The notes: generated by a model from the sequence alone, not told the origin. A stretch of 32,647 bases of DNA from [Eubacterium] cellulosolvens LD2006 (GCF_000621585.1 NZ_JHXY01000031.1:1-32647), one strand, 5' to 3'; counted from the first letter of the stretch, positions 7,027-15,845 are shown. Translations and numbers: made by a program.

Positions 7027-7123
7027 TCTTACAAAAATAACAGAAAGAAAATCTATTGGCTTTCGGCGCGAATTTTTTCAAAAATCTGCGTATAACAATA
7101 ATATGGGATAAATTTTTGTAGGA
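6996..7123 (+). repeat. Terminator-promoter direct repeat, copy A
   Basis: This copy matches 7971-8108 almost throughout, from the CTCTATTCGGG hairpin arm through a shared CTTACAAAAATAA, GAATTTTTTCAAAAATCTGCG and TATAACAATAATATGGGA to TTGTAGGAA. There are scattered substitutions and a short indel in the hairpin loop. It lies immediately upstream of the ORF6N gene. Confidence 0.85.
7075..7104 (+). promoter_or_regulatory. Putative promoter of the ORF6N gene
   Basis: TTTTCA (7075-7080) and TAATAT (7099-7104) are separated by 18 bases inside repeat copy A, about 30 bases before the ATG. The same pair is conserved in copy B, which supports function more than the modest match to consensus does. 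Confidence 0.45.
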
Positions 7124-7133
7124 AGGATGTTAT

Positions 7134-7707
7134 ATGGCAAATACGAAGGAAAAGGAGGAAATTGTCCCAGTAACGATTCAGTTAAACGATATTGGAAATC
7201 TGATTTATAACATCAGAGATAAACAAGTGATGCTAGATCATGACTTGGCGACTTTGTATGGATATGAGGTTCGAGCATTGAATCAGCAGGTTAAGCGTAA
7301 TATTGGACGGTTCCCTGATGATTTTATGTTTCAGCTAACTAAGGATGAGGTAGAAGCTGTGAAATCACAAATTGTGACTTCACTGAATTCCAATTTTTAC
7401 TCTGGGCAAGAAGGAGGCCGCAGAAAGCCTCCATACGCTTTTACAGAGCAGGGATCTATATGCTGGCAACGGTTCTAAAGGGAGAGGCGGCTGAGCGACA
7501 GAGCATATTCATTATGCGTGCATTCCGTGAAATGCGCCGGTTTATAGCCAGCAATGCTCTGCTATTTGAGAAGGTAAGCCATATAGAGCTGAAACAGCTG
7601 GAATATCAGAAAAGCACAGATGAGAAGTTTGACAAGGTGTTCCGGTATATTGAAGATCATGCAGAATCGGAGCAGAAGATATTTTTTGATGGCCAGATCT
7701 ATGATGC
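7134..7707 (+). pseudogene. ORF6N-domain (phage antirepressor-like) protein, frameshifted and truncated
   Basis: The first frame (from ATG 7134) encodes a classic ORF6N DNA-binding domain: VTIQLNDIGNLIYNIRDKQV, then LDHDLATLYGYEVRALNQQV, KRNIGRFPDDFMFQLTKDE and YAFTEQG. A one-base loss at about 7450-7455 then puts the rest out of frame. The expected continuation, IYMLATVLKGEAAERQS and then IMRAFREMRRFI, is read in the next frame from 7460. The protein then ends abruptly at FFDGQIYDAF near 7709, where SGNH-hydrolase coding sequence begins. The usual C-terminal domain of the family is missing. ORF6N/KilA-type proteins are phage- and mobile-element-linked DNA-binding proteins. This copy is unlikely to work. 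Confidence 0.8.
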
Positions 7708-7938
7708 GTTCAGTCTGAGCATCCGATGTATCTGTATCAAAAAGCCAATGAGGAACTGGGGCACCAGTATCATGAGGTCACCAAAACGTATGGGGCAGGC
7801 TTCATTGACGCAGGGAAGTGGGATCTTGATTTGATCTATGATGGGATTCATTTATCTGAGGATGGAAACCGACAGTTCGCAGATCTTATACGGGATGCAT
7901 TAGAGAAACAAAAGATCCTACCATCCGGGACGGTATAG
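7708..7938 (+). pseudogene. C-terminal fragment of an SGNH/GDSL hydrolase
   Basis: The frame reads VQSEHPMYLYQKANEELGH and ends with DLIYDGIHLSEDGNRQFADL. The DGIHLSEDG block is the D-x-x-H catalytic segment (block V) of SGNH hydrolases and esterases. The nucleophile Ser, Gly and Asn blocks that should precede it are absent, because the frame is closed by TGA just upstream and the preceding DNA belongs to the ORF6N gene. It is therefore a deletion remnant joined to another remnant. The ATG at 7726 is in frame but without a good ribosome binding site. Confidence 0.7.
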
Positions 7939-7965
7939 ATAAAGTTAATACTTTGCGGTTTTTAT

Positions 7966-8010
7966 AAGCACCTCTATTCGGGCATAGGTACTCGAATAGA
8001 GGTGCTTTTT
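7966..8010 (+). terminator. Perfect 15-bp stem terminator
   Basis: AAGCACCTCTATTCG (7966-7980) pairs without mismatch with CGAATAGAGGTGCTT (7993-8007) across a short loop, and T residues follow. It ends the ORF6N/SGNH block and separates it from the conjugation operon. It overlaps repeat copy B. Confidence 0.85.
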
Positions 8011-8108
8011 CTTACAAAAATAATAGAAAGAAAATTTATCGGCTCCCGGCACGAATTTTTTCAAAAATCTGCGTATAACAATAATATGGGACAAAATTGT
8101 TGTAGGAA
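7971..8108 (+). repeat. Terminator-promoter direct repeat, copy B
   Basis: This is the second copy of the unit at 6996-7123. It carries the intact terminator arm and the same promoter-like boxes, and it leads straight into the first gene of the conjugation operon. Confidence 0.85.
8058..8087 (+). promoter_or_regulatory. Putative promoter of the conjugation operon
   Basis: TTTTCA (8058-8063) is separated by 18 bases from TAATAT (8082-8087), identical to the boxes in repeat copy A. It is the only promoter candidate seen before the ~17-kb operon, about 43 bases ahead of the first ATG. Confidence 0.45.
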
Positions 8109-8129
8109 AAATTGGGAAGTGAGAGATAA

Positions 8130-8456
8130 ATGGAAGATCGTAGAAAACTGACCTTATCTGTGCCAATAGATGTCTGGGAATTCTTAAATGACCCTTCGGT
8201 CTGTTCCCAAAGAGGCAAAGGGGATTATCTTGCGGAACTTGTGAGAAAGGAAATTAAAAGAAGAAAACGAAGGCTCGAGAAAGCGTATAGGAAAGAACAA
8301 AGAGACGAAGCAGAAAAAGCAAACGATCCGAGCACTGTAGGAAAACTGGATGTTTCTTTGCTGCGTGAAATGGAAAAGAAATCCATCCGGTATGGAACGG
8401 ACGATAGAAACGAAAACCTGCAACAGCCGCAGGTCTGGTGGCGGCTTTCAAAATGA
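8130..8456 (+). CDS. Ribbon-helix-helix-like protein, first gene of transfer operon
   Basis: In this 108-residue protein the start (RRKLTLSVPIDVWEFLND, then SQRGKGDYLAELVRKEIK) fits a short beta strand followed by two helices, as in RHH DNA-binding proteins. A highly charged helix (KRRKRRLEKAYRKEQRDEAE) and a polar tail follow. Such proteins often open transfer operons as autorepressors or relaxosome accessory proteins; this is inferred from position and fold pattern only. The ribosome binding site before the ATG is weak (GGGAAGTGAGAG). Confidence 0.6.
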   Translation: MEDRRKLTLSVPIDVWEFLNDPSVCSQRGKGDYLAELVRKEIKRRKRRLEKAYRKEQRDEAEKANDPSTVGKLDVSLLREMEKKSIRYGTDDRNENLQQPQVWWRLSK

Positions 8457-8468
8457 CAGGGAGGCGGT

Positions 8469-9047
8469 ATGGTGAAGAAAAAACACATCGTTTGTCTGCT
8501 GGCGGTATCTATGCTATTGGTTGTATTCGGGATCGGGATACTGATCGGCAGAAACGGACAGGAACGAGTGGTATCCGCTTCGACGCAGCCGGTGAAGCAT
8601 GGAATCGAAGAGGATGATCCTTACGCAGGTTTTGAATACGGAAGACCCCTGGATGATTATTCGTTTAAGAAGGATTATCCCATCACGGAAAGTGCAAGCC
8701 ATGTACGCCTGTATGACGACGGGGATACGATGCAGTATGATTTTGTGCCGGAGGAGATCGGAGAGATCAAACGCCTGCTCGGAGAGCAGGAATATGTCCA
8801 CAGCTGGTTTCCTACCTACCATCTGACACTTGTGACAGCACCTGTCAAAGACATGCTTCGAAAGGGATACATCTCGTTTCTGGTTGTATCCCCCGCAAGG
8901 GGAGGGTATCAGGTAGACAAGAACAAAAAGACAAACAAGATTACCGTAACCTTCATCCCCACAACCGATGAGGTCTATGACAAGTCCAATGCCATCAACC
9001 GGCAGCTTGCCGATGAGTTTGGCGTGGAATGGGTGGATCACCCATGA
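8469..9047 (+). CDS. Membrane-anchored protein of the transfer operon
   Basis: The 192-residue product has one N-terminal signal-anchor helix (residues ~6-28, HIVCLLAVSMLLVVFGIGIL) and a soluble outside domain of about 160 residues containing SWFPTYHLTLVTAPVKDML and KITVTFIPTTDEVYD. The topology would suit an assembly factor of the VirB8 type, but no family signature was seen, so function is unassigned. A GGGAGG site precedes the ATG. The stop overlaps the start of the VirB6-like gene (ATGA), which indicates coupled translation. Confidence 0.7.
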   Translation: MVKKKHIVCLLAVSMLLVVFGIGILIGRNGQERVVSASTQPVKHGIEEDDPYAGFEYGRPLDDYSFKKDYPITESASHVRLYDDGDTMQYDFVPEEIGEIKRLLGEQEYVHSWFPTYHLTLVTAPVKDMLRKGYISFLVVSPARGGYQVDKNKKTNKITVTFIPTTDEVYDKSNAINRQLADEFGVEWVDHP

Positions 9048-11848
9048 AGAGGCATAAGCGATGGATCCTTTTGTTTTTCTGTCTGCTCTTTGGCTTCCAG
9101 ATGCTCTATGCGTTAACTCCGGTGGCCTACGCGGCATCCTATCCCTTACGGGAGGTGGAAGGCGCGCCAAAGCATCTATCCAAGGGGTATGAGGAGAAAG
9201 TCTTTGAGGAATCCGTCGGGAACGGCATCAGTTTTTCCCATCGGCAGTGGAACTACCGTCCGCAAAAACTGGATCCAAACACGCATGAAGTAAAGAGCGA
9301 CTGGTCGGTGGGAGACTTTCTTGTGCGGATCAGGGAGACAAAAGAGAGCAAGGACTACGACGATCTCTACCTGCACGCCACCATCCCGGATCGGGGCAAA
9401 CATGGGGACAACGAGACCACAGTGTCCTTTATCAAGCAGATGAAACGGATGCTGGATGCCAATGCGGCAAAGGGCTATTACATTGAGCGGGTCGCGGTGT
9501 ACAGCGATTTTGATGTCTATCCGGTTTTTACCGACAAAGGGGAAGTGACGATTCCGAAAAAAGGGGATCCATCCTATAAGGAACACAAGACAACGGTATC
9601 GTCATTGAATGTAAACAATAACTCGAACCACTGGACAAGTCCTATTACGCTTACGAAAAAAGAGGATGGCACGTATGTCATCGACCTGATGGGAGAGACC
9701 ATCATTTCCAAACCCGGACTTGGAGAGCGCACAAGTGTTACCAACAACGCAGAAACGGACACGAAGACGACAGTTGGGGTGGATACTGGTGAAGAAGCCA
9801 GAAGCTTGGTGGAGCAGGCGGTGGATAAAATCATGGAATGCGTCCTGTCGCCGATCAGCACCGTGCTGGGACTTCTTCTTACCTCCATGGTGCAGAGCAT
9901 GCTGGGAGATTTTCAGGTAAACCCGTCCAAGAACTTTCTTCCGCTCCTTGTCAGTGTCACGGATCAGGCAGATCTTTCCGACAACCATGCCTTCGTGATG
10001 GCCTTTCTGATCGTCGGGGTTGGCTTTCTTCTTTTTGACATGCTGATCGGGCTGTTTCTTTGCATGACCAAGGAAGACAACAACGGGGATTCTCCCATTC
10101 GGATCCTGATCCGTGGGATGCTGGCAGCCGTGGCAATGTTCCTTTGTTATTCGTTTTTGAATCTGATCAATACGGCAATCTTTGGCACCGACGTAGATGG
10201 AACGGGAGGCTTCCTTGGCTGTTTTCTTCCGGGCGGAAAGATCTATCGACCGTCCCCGGATGATCTGGCGTTCATGAAAAGCATCGACGCGGCCTTTGTG
10301 GTGACCGGGCTTCCGAAGCTGATCTTGCAGCTGATCCTGAATCTGGTGCTGGTGTTTACCATCTTTCGTCTCTTTCTGGAGGTGATCGAGCGGTGGATCC
10401 TGTTAAACCTTTTATATCTGTCGGCACCGTTGGCGCTGGCGATGGCTCCCTCGTCTTCGACTTCCGGTATCACGAGGAAGTTTGTATCTTCCTATCTTTC
10501 ACAGGCAACGATCATGCTTTTGAATGTCTGGATTGTGGAGGCAGCGATGATCATGCTTCGAAATCTCGGGAAGGGCAAGGAGACCTACCGGGAGATGACC
10601 GGCTGGAACGGGTTTGTGGCAAGCTTTGTCATCATCGGGATGCTGATCGCGGCAACCAAGATCGATCAGTATCTGCATGACATGGGCTTAAATGCCTTCC
10701 GAACTGGTCAGGGACTGGCTATGGCCGTGGTTGGATCCATGCATACCGTGACAAGCATGGGGAAAACACTGGTGCGCTCCAGCACCTCACAGGGAATCTA
10801 TGCGAATGCCATGGGGCTTATGGGCGTGCGAAATCATGCGGGGGAGGCAACCGGTTTTGGACTGATGGAACGGCTCAACGCTTCCGGGCGGCTGGTCAAC
10901 GCGCAGGGGAACAAGAAGACGGGAATGGAAAAACCGGGGATTTCCTATCCGATGCAGGGAAAGAAGAGCGGTGCTTACGAAAAGGACGCGCTTCTGGAGC
11001 ACGGAGAAAAGAAGATACAGGAGCCTTTCCTTGGCAAACACGCGGCCAATTACATGGCGACAAACTTTGGAAGCAAGGCCGCCTTTCTTTTACAGGATGA
11101 CAAGATGCAGGAGGGTACCTGGTATGATCCGAACAAAGAGACGGGGCATGCCACGGTCGGCTTTACCAACAGCAATGGAAACATGATTCTGATGGCCGGG
11201 CAGATTGATACGAAAAATACCAAAGGAGCCATTGATCTTGGCGATGGACATTTCCTGCACGCGGATGGAGGGGAGGCCTTTATCGGCGGAGACCTTTCCG
11301 ATGGTCTGGATGCGGAGAGACCCATTTCTTTACCTGAGTACAACGACCGCCATTTTGGCGCGCTTGGTGCCAATACCATGGAGCAGTTAGGACTTACGCT
11401 TCCGGAAGAAGACTACACGGTCAAGGCCGTGGAAGATGGCGGTATTGTGATCGGACATGAGAACATTCCGGATGCGTATCTTTCATACCAGAAGGGGGCA
11501 TATCAGGAAAGACATCTTTCGTATCAGGATGGAGATGGAAACATACGCCCCACCCTGATCAATGGCAATCCGGTCTATGGTCTTTCTTCCTATGGAGAGG
11601 CGGATGCCTTCCCAAGAGAAGGAGAGGAGCTGCATGCGTTTGCCAAGAACTATGCGGAGGATTTGAATCTTCACACGGCAAATCCCGGATGGAGGGCTTC
11701 TTTGGAACATGGAAGAGTGTACCTGTCGCAGGATGGGGAGCGAAAGTACGAAGTGACCTCCGTCTGCGAGAGGCCAACAGAAAAGGGAAGGATCATCGAG
11801 CATGGTTATCAGAAGGCATATTTGAAAAAGACAAAGGATCGCTGGTGA
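9044..11848 (+). CDS. TrbL/VirB6-like conjugation channel protein with long C-terminal domain
   Basis: I took the ATG at 9044 (ATGA overlap with the previous stop) over 9029. The 934-residue product starts with a signal peptide (ILLFFCLLFGFQMLYALTPV, then AYA at residues 28-30). An outside domain runs to about residue 260. About six membrane helices follow between ~265 and ~545, for example AFVMAFLIVGVGFLLFDMLI and LILNLVLVFTIFRLFLEVIE, with a conserved-looking YLSAPLALAMAPSSSTSG between them. After the last helix comes a soluble domain of ~390 residues with no recognised family. TrbL/VirB6 proteins form part of the inner-membrane channel. The large extra C-terminal region is unusual and could contact the recipient, the cell wall or DNA. 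Confidence 0.8.
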   Translation: MKRHKRWILLFFCLLFGFQMLYALTPVAYAASYPLREVEGAPKHLSKGYEEKVFEESVGNGISFSHRQWNYRPQKLDPNTHEVKSDWSVGDFLVRIRETKESKDYDDLYLHATIPDRGKHGDNETTVSFIKQMKRMLDANAAKGYYIERVAVYSDFDVYPVFTDKGEVTIPKKGDPSYKEHKTTVSSLNVNNNSNHWTSPITLTKKEDGTYVIDLMGETIISKPGLGERTSVTNNAETDTKTTVGVDTGEEARSLVEQAVDKIMECVLSPISTVLGLLLTSMVQSMLGDFQVNPSKNFLPLLVSVTDQADLSDNHAFVMAFLIVGVGFLLFDMLIGLFLCMTKEDNNGDSPIRILIRGMLAAVAMFLCYSFLNLINTAIFGTDVDGTGGFLGCFLPGGKIYRPSPDDLAFMKSIDAAFVVTGLPKLILQLILNLVLVFTIFRLFLEVIERWILLNLLYLSAPLALAMAPSSSTSGITRKFVSSYLSQATIMLLNVWIVEAAMIMLRNLGKGKETYREMTGWNGFVASFVIIGMLIAATKIDQYLHDMGLNAFRTGQGLAMAVVGSMHTVTSMGKTLVRSSTSQGIYANAMGLMGVRNHAGEATGFGLMERLNASGRLVNAQGNKKTGMEKPGISYPMQGKKSGAYEKDALLEHGEKKIQEPFLGKHAANYMATNFGSKAAFLLQDDKMQEGTWYDPNKETGHATVGFTNSNGNMILMAGQIDTKNTKGAIDLGDGHFLHADGGEAFIGGDLSDGLDAERPISLPEYNDRHFGALGANTMEQLGLTLPEEDYTVKAVEDGGIVIGHENIPDAYLSYQKGAYQERHLSYQDGDGNIRPTLINGNPVYGLSSYGEADAFPREGEELHAFAKNYAEDLNLHTANPGWRASLEHGRVYLSQDGERKYEVTSVCERPTEKGRIIEHGYQKAYLKKTKDRW

Positions 11849-11863
11849 TACGGAAAGGAGAAG

Positions 11864-12289
11864 ATGATGAAAGCAAAGACATGGATCATGCTGCATAAAA
11901 ACGACGAGGAGATAAAAACCGGTATTCGAATTGTCTGCGTGGTTGGCCTTCTTGCCTACATGGCGGCCACGCTGTTCGTTCCTGTGTTCGCGGATACCAA
12001 GGATTTTTCGGTCGGGTACCGGGAATCGGTCAATGAGGTCTTTAAGCTCTTGCAGGGACTCTTTGGGGTCACCGCCTGTCTGGTGATCCTCATCAATCTT
12101 TTTTTGATGCTGGTGGCCACTGATGACAAAGGAATCTCCGGTGGCATTCATCGGATCAAGATCGCCATTGTCTGCGTGATCGGCGCGTATCTGGTGCCGC
12201 TGATCGTCACCAAGATTGCGCTGTCGGCCAAGGCCAATGGAAGCAGCAACCTGACGGATGTGCCGCTGGGAGATGGCGGCGGATATTAA
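11864..12289 (+). CDS. VirB2/TrbC-like small membrane protein
   Basis: This 141-residue protein has three hydrophobic stretches. The first (residues ~22-42) ends at VPVFA with a signal-peptidase-like Ala. The second is LFGVTACLVILINLFLMLVA and the third is IAIVCVIGAYLVPLIVTKIA. Size, number of helices, the cleavable-looking first segment and the position between the VirB6-like and VirB3-like genes fit the VirB2/TrbC pilin-like group of Gram-positive transfer systems. Family similarity is by pattern, not by a named motif. GGAGA precedes the two ATGs (11864 and 11867). Confidence 0.65.
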   Translation: MMKAKTWIMLHKNDEEIKTGIRIVCVVGLLAYMAATLFVPVFADTKDFSVGYRESVNEVFKLLQGLFGVTACLVILINLFLMLVATDDKGISGGIHRIKIAIVCVIGAYLVPLIVTKIALSAKANGSSNLTDVPLGDGGGY

Positions 12290-12304
12290 AAGGAGCGGGG
12301 AACG

Positions 12305-12715
12305 ATGGAGGAAGAAAAACAGAGACGGGAACTTCTGACGCCCCCCGTCAATCATCTGTTTGGCCTGTTTTCCGGAAGGCTCTTTGGCCTTCCGGTACGA
12401 AATGTGCTGGAGGCGGGGATTTTTACCGGCCTTGTGCTGGCTTTGGTTGGCGCATCTCCGTTGCGGGATACTATGAAGCTGATGGCCGGATGCATGTACG
12501 GGATCCCGGTCTTTGTGTTTTCGCTTTTAGGCGTAAAGAATGAGGATCTTGTAGGCTTTGTTCTTGGCTATCTCAAACGAAAAGTGAAGGGGAGCGTGTA
12601 CTATCTCTCTCCTCCGATAAAAGGGCAGGAAGAGAAAAAAGAAAAACCAAACCTTCCAAAAAGAAAGAAGGTGGATGACTTCTTATGGCGTTTGGCACAA
12701 AAGCTGGAAGAGTAA
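12305..12715 (+). CDS. VirB3/TrbD-like membrane protein
   Basis: This is a 136-residue protein with two membrane helices (VLEAGIFTGLVLALVGASPL and MAGCMYGIPVFVFSLLGV) followed by a basic cytoplasmic tail rich in Lys and Glu. The LTPPVN and GRLFGLPVRNVLEAG segments before the first helix, plus its place directly before the VirB4 ATPase, fit the VirB3/TrbD role of docking the ATPase to the membrane. Its last 31 bases overlap the start of the VirB4 gene in another frame, so their translation is probably coupled. Confidence 0.65.
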   Translation: MEEEKQRRELLTPPVNHLFGLFSGRLFGLPVRNVLEAGIFTGLVLALVGASPLRDTMKLMAGCMYGIPVFVFSLLGVKNEDLVGFVLGYLKRKVKGSVYYLSPPIKGQEEKKEKPNLPKRKKVDDFLWRLAQKLEE

Positions 12716-15192
12716 AAGACGCGCAGGACTGGCTTCCGAAGATTCATGTAAAAGGCGGGATGCTTGTCCTTGACCATGGCTATGGAGGAAGGAATTACAT
12801 CAAGGTGATGGAAGTTGCTTCGATTCCTTTTTTTACACTCCCCAAAGAGCAGCAAAGTCAGATTGCGGACAAGTTCCGCTCGTGGATCGCCACAACCCCG
12901 GTGCGCTGGGGGATGTGCGTCTCCTCGGTGGAAACGGATATGCAGGAGCTTCTTCGTCAGGTGCGCCAAAAGCAAAGGGAAGAAACGGATCCTGTCGTAA
13001 AAGAAGAGATGGAAGCATACATCCGTTTTGTGAAAGAGGAGGCAAAGGAGAAGACCTTTGACCGGAAATGTTATCTCTATTTTGTCTATGAGAACCGGGA
13101 GGATCTGGAGGCGGAAAGTGAGGAGGAAATCGCGGTTCACATGCAGGATCTCTTGGAGATGTATGCCAGAAGCTTCGCCGCCATGGGCATCCAGGTGCAG
13201 CTGCACCAGCAGGACGCGAATCTTTTTCTCTATGACATGCTCTACCGCGCCTTTAACAACCAGTCATCCCTGACGCATCCGGTACAGGAGCGCATACAGG
13301 TGATGTACCGGGACGCATCGGTGCTTCAGAAGACGGAACAGCCCTGTGTCGATGACCGGAACTATTTTGCGCCAACCTATGTGGATGACACCCATGAAGC
13401 CTATATGGCCATGGACGGAACCTATTACATGCAGATGTATCTGATGCCCATCAGCCGCCCGACCCTTTGTCCGGTGGGATGGATGAGCGACTTTCTGGCT
13501 CTTCGCACGGCGATGGATGGGAACGGGGAACAGGAGGCAAAGGTCTCCTTTGCGGTGCATGTGGAGCGGTACCCAAGAGCGTTTACCATGAACCGCATGG
13601 AGCAGTCCCTTCGGATCACCAATTCTTTGGTAAGACAGGGAGGCGGAGCTGCCGAGGAGAGAAGCGGCCGAGCATCGGCCTTGGCCTATATCCTGGATCG
13701 CATGAAAGCCGGGGAAGATCTCTATAAGGTCTATGTGGTACTCTCCCTGTCTGCCAAAACCATCGGGGAGCTAAAAAAGAGGAAGGCAGAGGTGAAGAGC
13801 ACGCTAAAGAGTATGGCGGATCTGCGTCTTGGCATCTGCGCCAACCATCAAAGAGAAGGCTTTTTCATGTCCCTTCCTATCGGGTATCTGGATCCGTCGA
13901 TCTGCGCCTTATCGGAAAACACCTTTCTGACCAGTGGACTTTCCTCCTGCTTTTGTTTTACGGAGGCATCCATGCAGGATCCCTGCGGGGCGTTTCTCGG
14001 GGTGGATACCGGAAACAAGCTGGTCTGTTTCGATCCGTTTGCCTCTGAGATGCGAAACAACGCCAATGGTTTTGTGGAAGGAACATCCGGTGCCGGAAAG
14101 ACTTTTGCCATGAATGTCCTGTTGCGGCATCTTCGTCTGATGGGGATCCGGATCCGCATGATTCTTCCCATCAAGGGAAGGGAAGACTACCTTCGGGCAA
14201 CCAAGACCGTAAACGGGGAATATGTTTCCCTGATGCCCGGCTCTTCCGCCTGTATCAATCTCTTTGAAATCCGCCCTCAGGATGAGGTGGATGAATCCGA
14301 GTTGTATGGCGACTACCAAAGGGAGAGTCTGTTGGCAAAAAAATGTAAGGAAATCCGCAACTGGATGATCTTAAGATCCAGAAACACGATCCGCGAATTT
14401 GAAAAGGATCGCCTTGACGCGGTGATCTACGAGATGTACGCGGATGCCGGGATCGATGATACCAATGCATCCATCGAACGGTTTCTATCTGAGGGCAAGG
14501 CCTTCCCGACCTTTTCCGATTTTGATGCCTGCCTCGCAAGAGATCCCAGGCTGGAAGAGGTGCGATCTTCCATCCAGATGTTTGTGAAGGGGCGGTGCAA
14601 AAACTTAAACGGACAGACCAATGTGGATCTGGAAAACAAGTGGGTGGTCTTTGACGTGGACAAAAGGATCTGCGGAGATGTGCTTCCGGAGTATTACTCT
14701 ATCGCCATGTCCCTTTGTTCGGCGGACGCCCACCGTTCGCATCTTGAGAAAGTGATTCTTTTTTACGATGAGGTGCAGGAGGTCATCAAAGTAAAGGAGA
14801 TTGCAGAGACGGTGGATGAGCAGTACGCAACCCTTCGAGGCTATGGCTCCGGGGTGTGGTGCGCGACGCAGGAAGTCACCAAGCTGATGACTGAAAGTGC
14901 TTTAGGGAAGATGTCCAAGACCATTATGGCAAACTCCGCTACCAAGTTCTTGATGCGGGCGGAGACCAACGAGGACATCCGGGAAATCTGCAAGATGACC
15001 ACGCTCTCTGATTATGAAAAAAGCATCCTTGCGGGAGCGCCGAAGGGCTGGGGCGTGTTGATCTCCGGCACCTTTCATTGCGCTCTTCACATTGAAGCTT
15101 CGAAAAAGGAGATGGAGGCCTTCAACACGGATGCAAGAAAGGAAGAGGAGCGTTTGCGTCAAAAGGAGCGTTTGGGAGAAAGGAGGCCGTGA
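12685..15192 (+). CDS. VirB4/TraE-type conjugation ATPase
   Basis: This 835-residue protein has the VirB4 layout. The N-terminal half includes YMQMYLMPISRPTLCPVGWM and the C-terminal half is a RecA-like motor. The Walker A motif is GTSGAGKT at about residues 466-473, and the Walker B motif is VILFYDEVQ at about 689-697. YATLRGYGSGVWCATQEVT follows, the usual position of the VirB4 arginine/glutamine motif, and then ANSATKFLMRAETNEDI. VirB4 is the conserved energy source of all conjugative T4SS, working at the cytoplasmic face of the membrane. The gene ends by overlapping the next start. Confidence 0.95.
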   Translation: MAFGTKAGRVKDAQDWLPKIHVKGGMLVLDHGYGGRNYIKVMEVASIPFFTLPKEQQSQIADKFRSWIATTPVRWGMCVSSVETDMQELLRQVRQKQREETDPVVKEEMEAYIRFVKEEAKEKTFDRKCYLYFVYENREDLEAESEEEIAVHMQDLLEMYARSFAAMGIQVQLHQQDANLFLYDMLYRAFNNQSSLTHPVQERIQVMYRDASVLQKTEQPCVDDRNYFAPTYVDDTHEAYMAMDGTYYMQMYLMPISRPTLCPVGWMSDFLALRTAMDGNGEQEAKVSFAVHVERYPRAFTMNRMEQSLRITNSLVRQGGGAAEERSGRASALAYILDRMKAGEDLYKVYVVLSLSAKTIGELKKRKAEVKSTLKSMADLRLGICANHQREGFFMSLPIGYLDPSICALSENTFLTSGLSSCFCFTEASMQDPCGAFLGVDTGNKLVCFDPFASEMRNNANGFVEGTSGAGKTFAMNVLLRHLRLMGIRIRMILPIKGREDYLRATKTVNGEYVSLMPGSSACINLFEIRPQDEVDESELYGDYQRESLLAKKCKEIRNWMILRSRNTIREFEKDRLDAVIYEMYADAGIDDTNASIERFLSEGKAFPTFSDFDACLARDPRLEEVRSSIQMFVKGRCKNLNGQTNVDLENKWVVFDVDKRICGDVLPEYYSIAMSLCSADAHRSHLEKVILFYDEVQEVIKVKEIAETVDEQYATLRGYGSGVWCATQEVTKLMTESALGKMSKTIMANSATKFLMRAETNEDIREICKMTTLSDYEKSILAGAPKGWGVLISGTFHCALHIEASKKEMEAFNTDARKEEERLRQKERLGERRP

Positions 15193-15845
15193 TGCGGCGA
15201 TTTGAGAGTGTGTACAAGAACCGGATTTTTTCCCTGATGAATAAATTTGAGCTTCTGACGGTGGATCAGCTTTTGTGGATGCTCAATGTCCAGAACGAAA
15301 GAGAAGATATGGCGGCAAGGCAGAACCTCTCGCAGCTGATCCACGCAGGGATTCTTGGAATCTCGGAGGACGGGAAGGTGATCAAGCTCACCCAGATCCA
15401 TAAGGTGAGCGCGGCGGTGCTGGACTGCATCTGGGTGATGATCGATCATGAGACGGCAAACGGGATCTCTCAGGAGGACTTTGAAAACGAGACGGTGAGT
15501 TTTGCCGGCCGTTTTGCCAAGCCGCTTCGTCTGGTGTACACCAACGCCAATACGCACACGGTGTACTATGTGGCGACGGTTCGATGCAAGGAGAAAGCCT
15601 CGGAGATTCTGGTCTTTAATGAATACATGCGGCGCATCCTTGCGTTCAACAGCGATGGAAATGCCCCGAAGGTAAAAGTCATCATTCTTACCTGGGATGT
15701 GGAGACGGCCAAGCATATCCCGGCGACACCGGATTATGATGCCGTGATTCTTGTCCTGACAAGAGGCTTTGGAAGGGAGACGGACATCAGCGCCCCGCCG
15801 TACATTCAGGTCTATCAGAAGCGATGCGCAGGTGATGGAAAATGA
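15192..15845 (+). CDS. Winged-helix-like protein of the transfer operon
   Basis: I took the ATG at 15192 (AGGAGG five bases upstream, overlapping the VirB4 stop); a GTG at 15189 is also possible. The 217-residue product begins with IFSLMNKFELLTVDQLLWML and RQNLSQLIHAGILGIS, a helix-turn-helix-plus-wing pattern like replication-relaxation proteins. A C-terminal alpha/beta domain follows with AKPLRLVYTNANTHTVYYVA and VKVIILTWDVETAKH. It resembles uncharacterised proteins of clostridial conjugative elements. A DNA-binding role at oriT or in replication is inference. Confidence 0.6.
   Translation: MRRFESVYKNRIFSLMNKFELLTVDQLLWMLNVQNEREDMAARQNLSQLIHAGILGISEDGKVIKLTQIHKVSAAVLDCIWVMIDHETANGISQEDFENETVSFAGRFAKPLRLVYTNANTHTVYYVATVRCKEKASEILVFNEYMRRILAFNSDGNAPKVKVIILTWDVETAKHIPATPDYDAVILVLTRGFGRETDISAPPYIQVYQKRCAGDGK

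Noticed and set aside
8514-9170. 218-codon minus-strand open frame
   Set aside because: It is antisense to the anchored transfer protein and the next start; no ribosome binding site.
11483-12355. 290-codon minus-strand open frame
   Set aside because: It covers the end of the VirB6-like gene and the VirB2-like gene in antisense; no family pattern.
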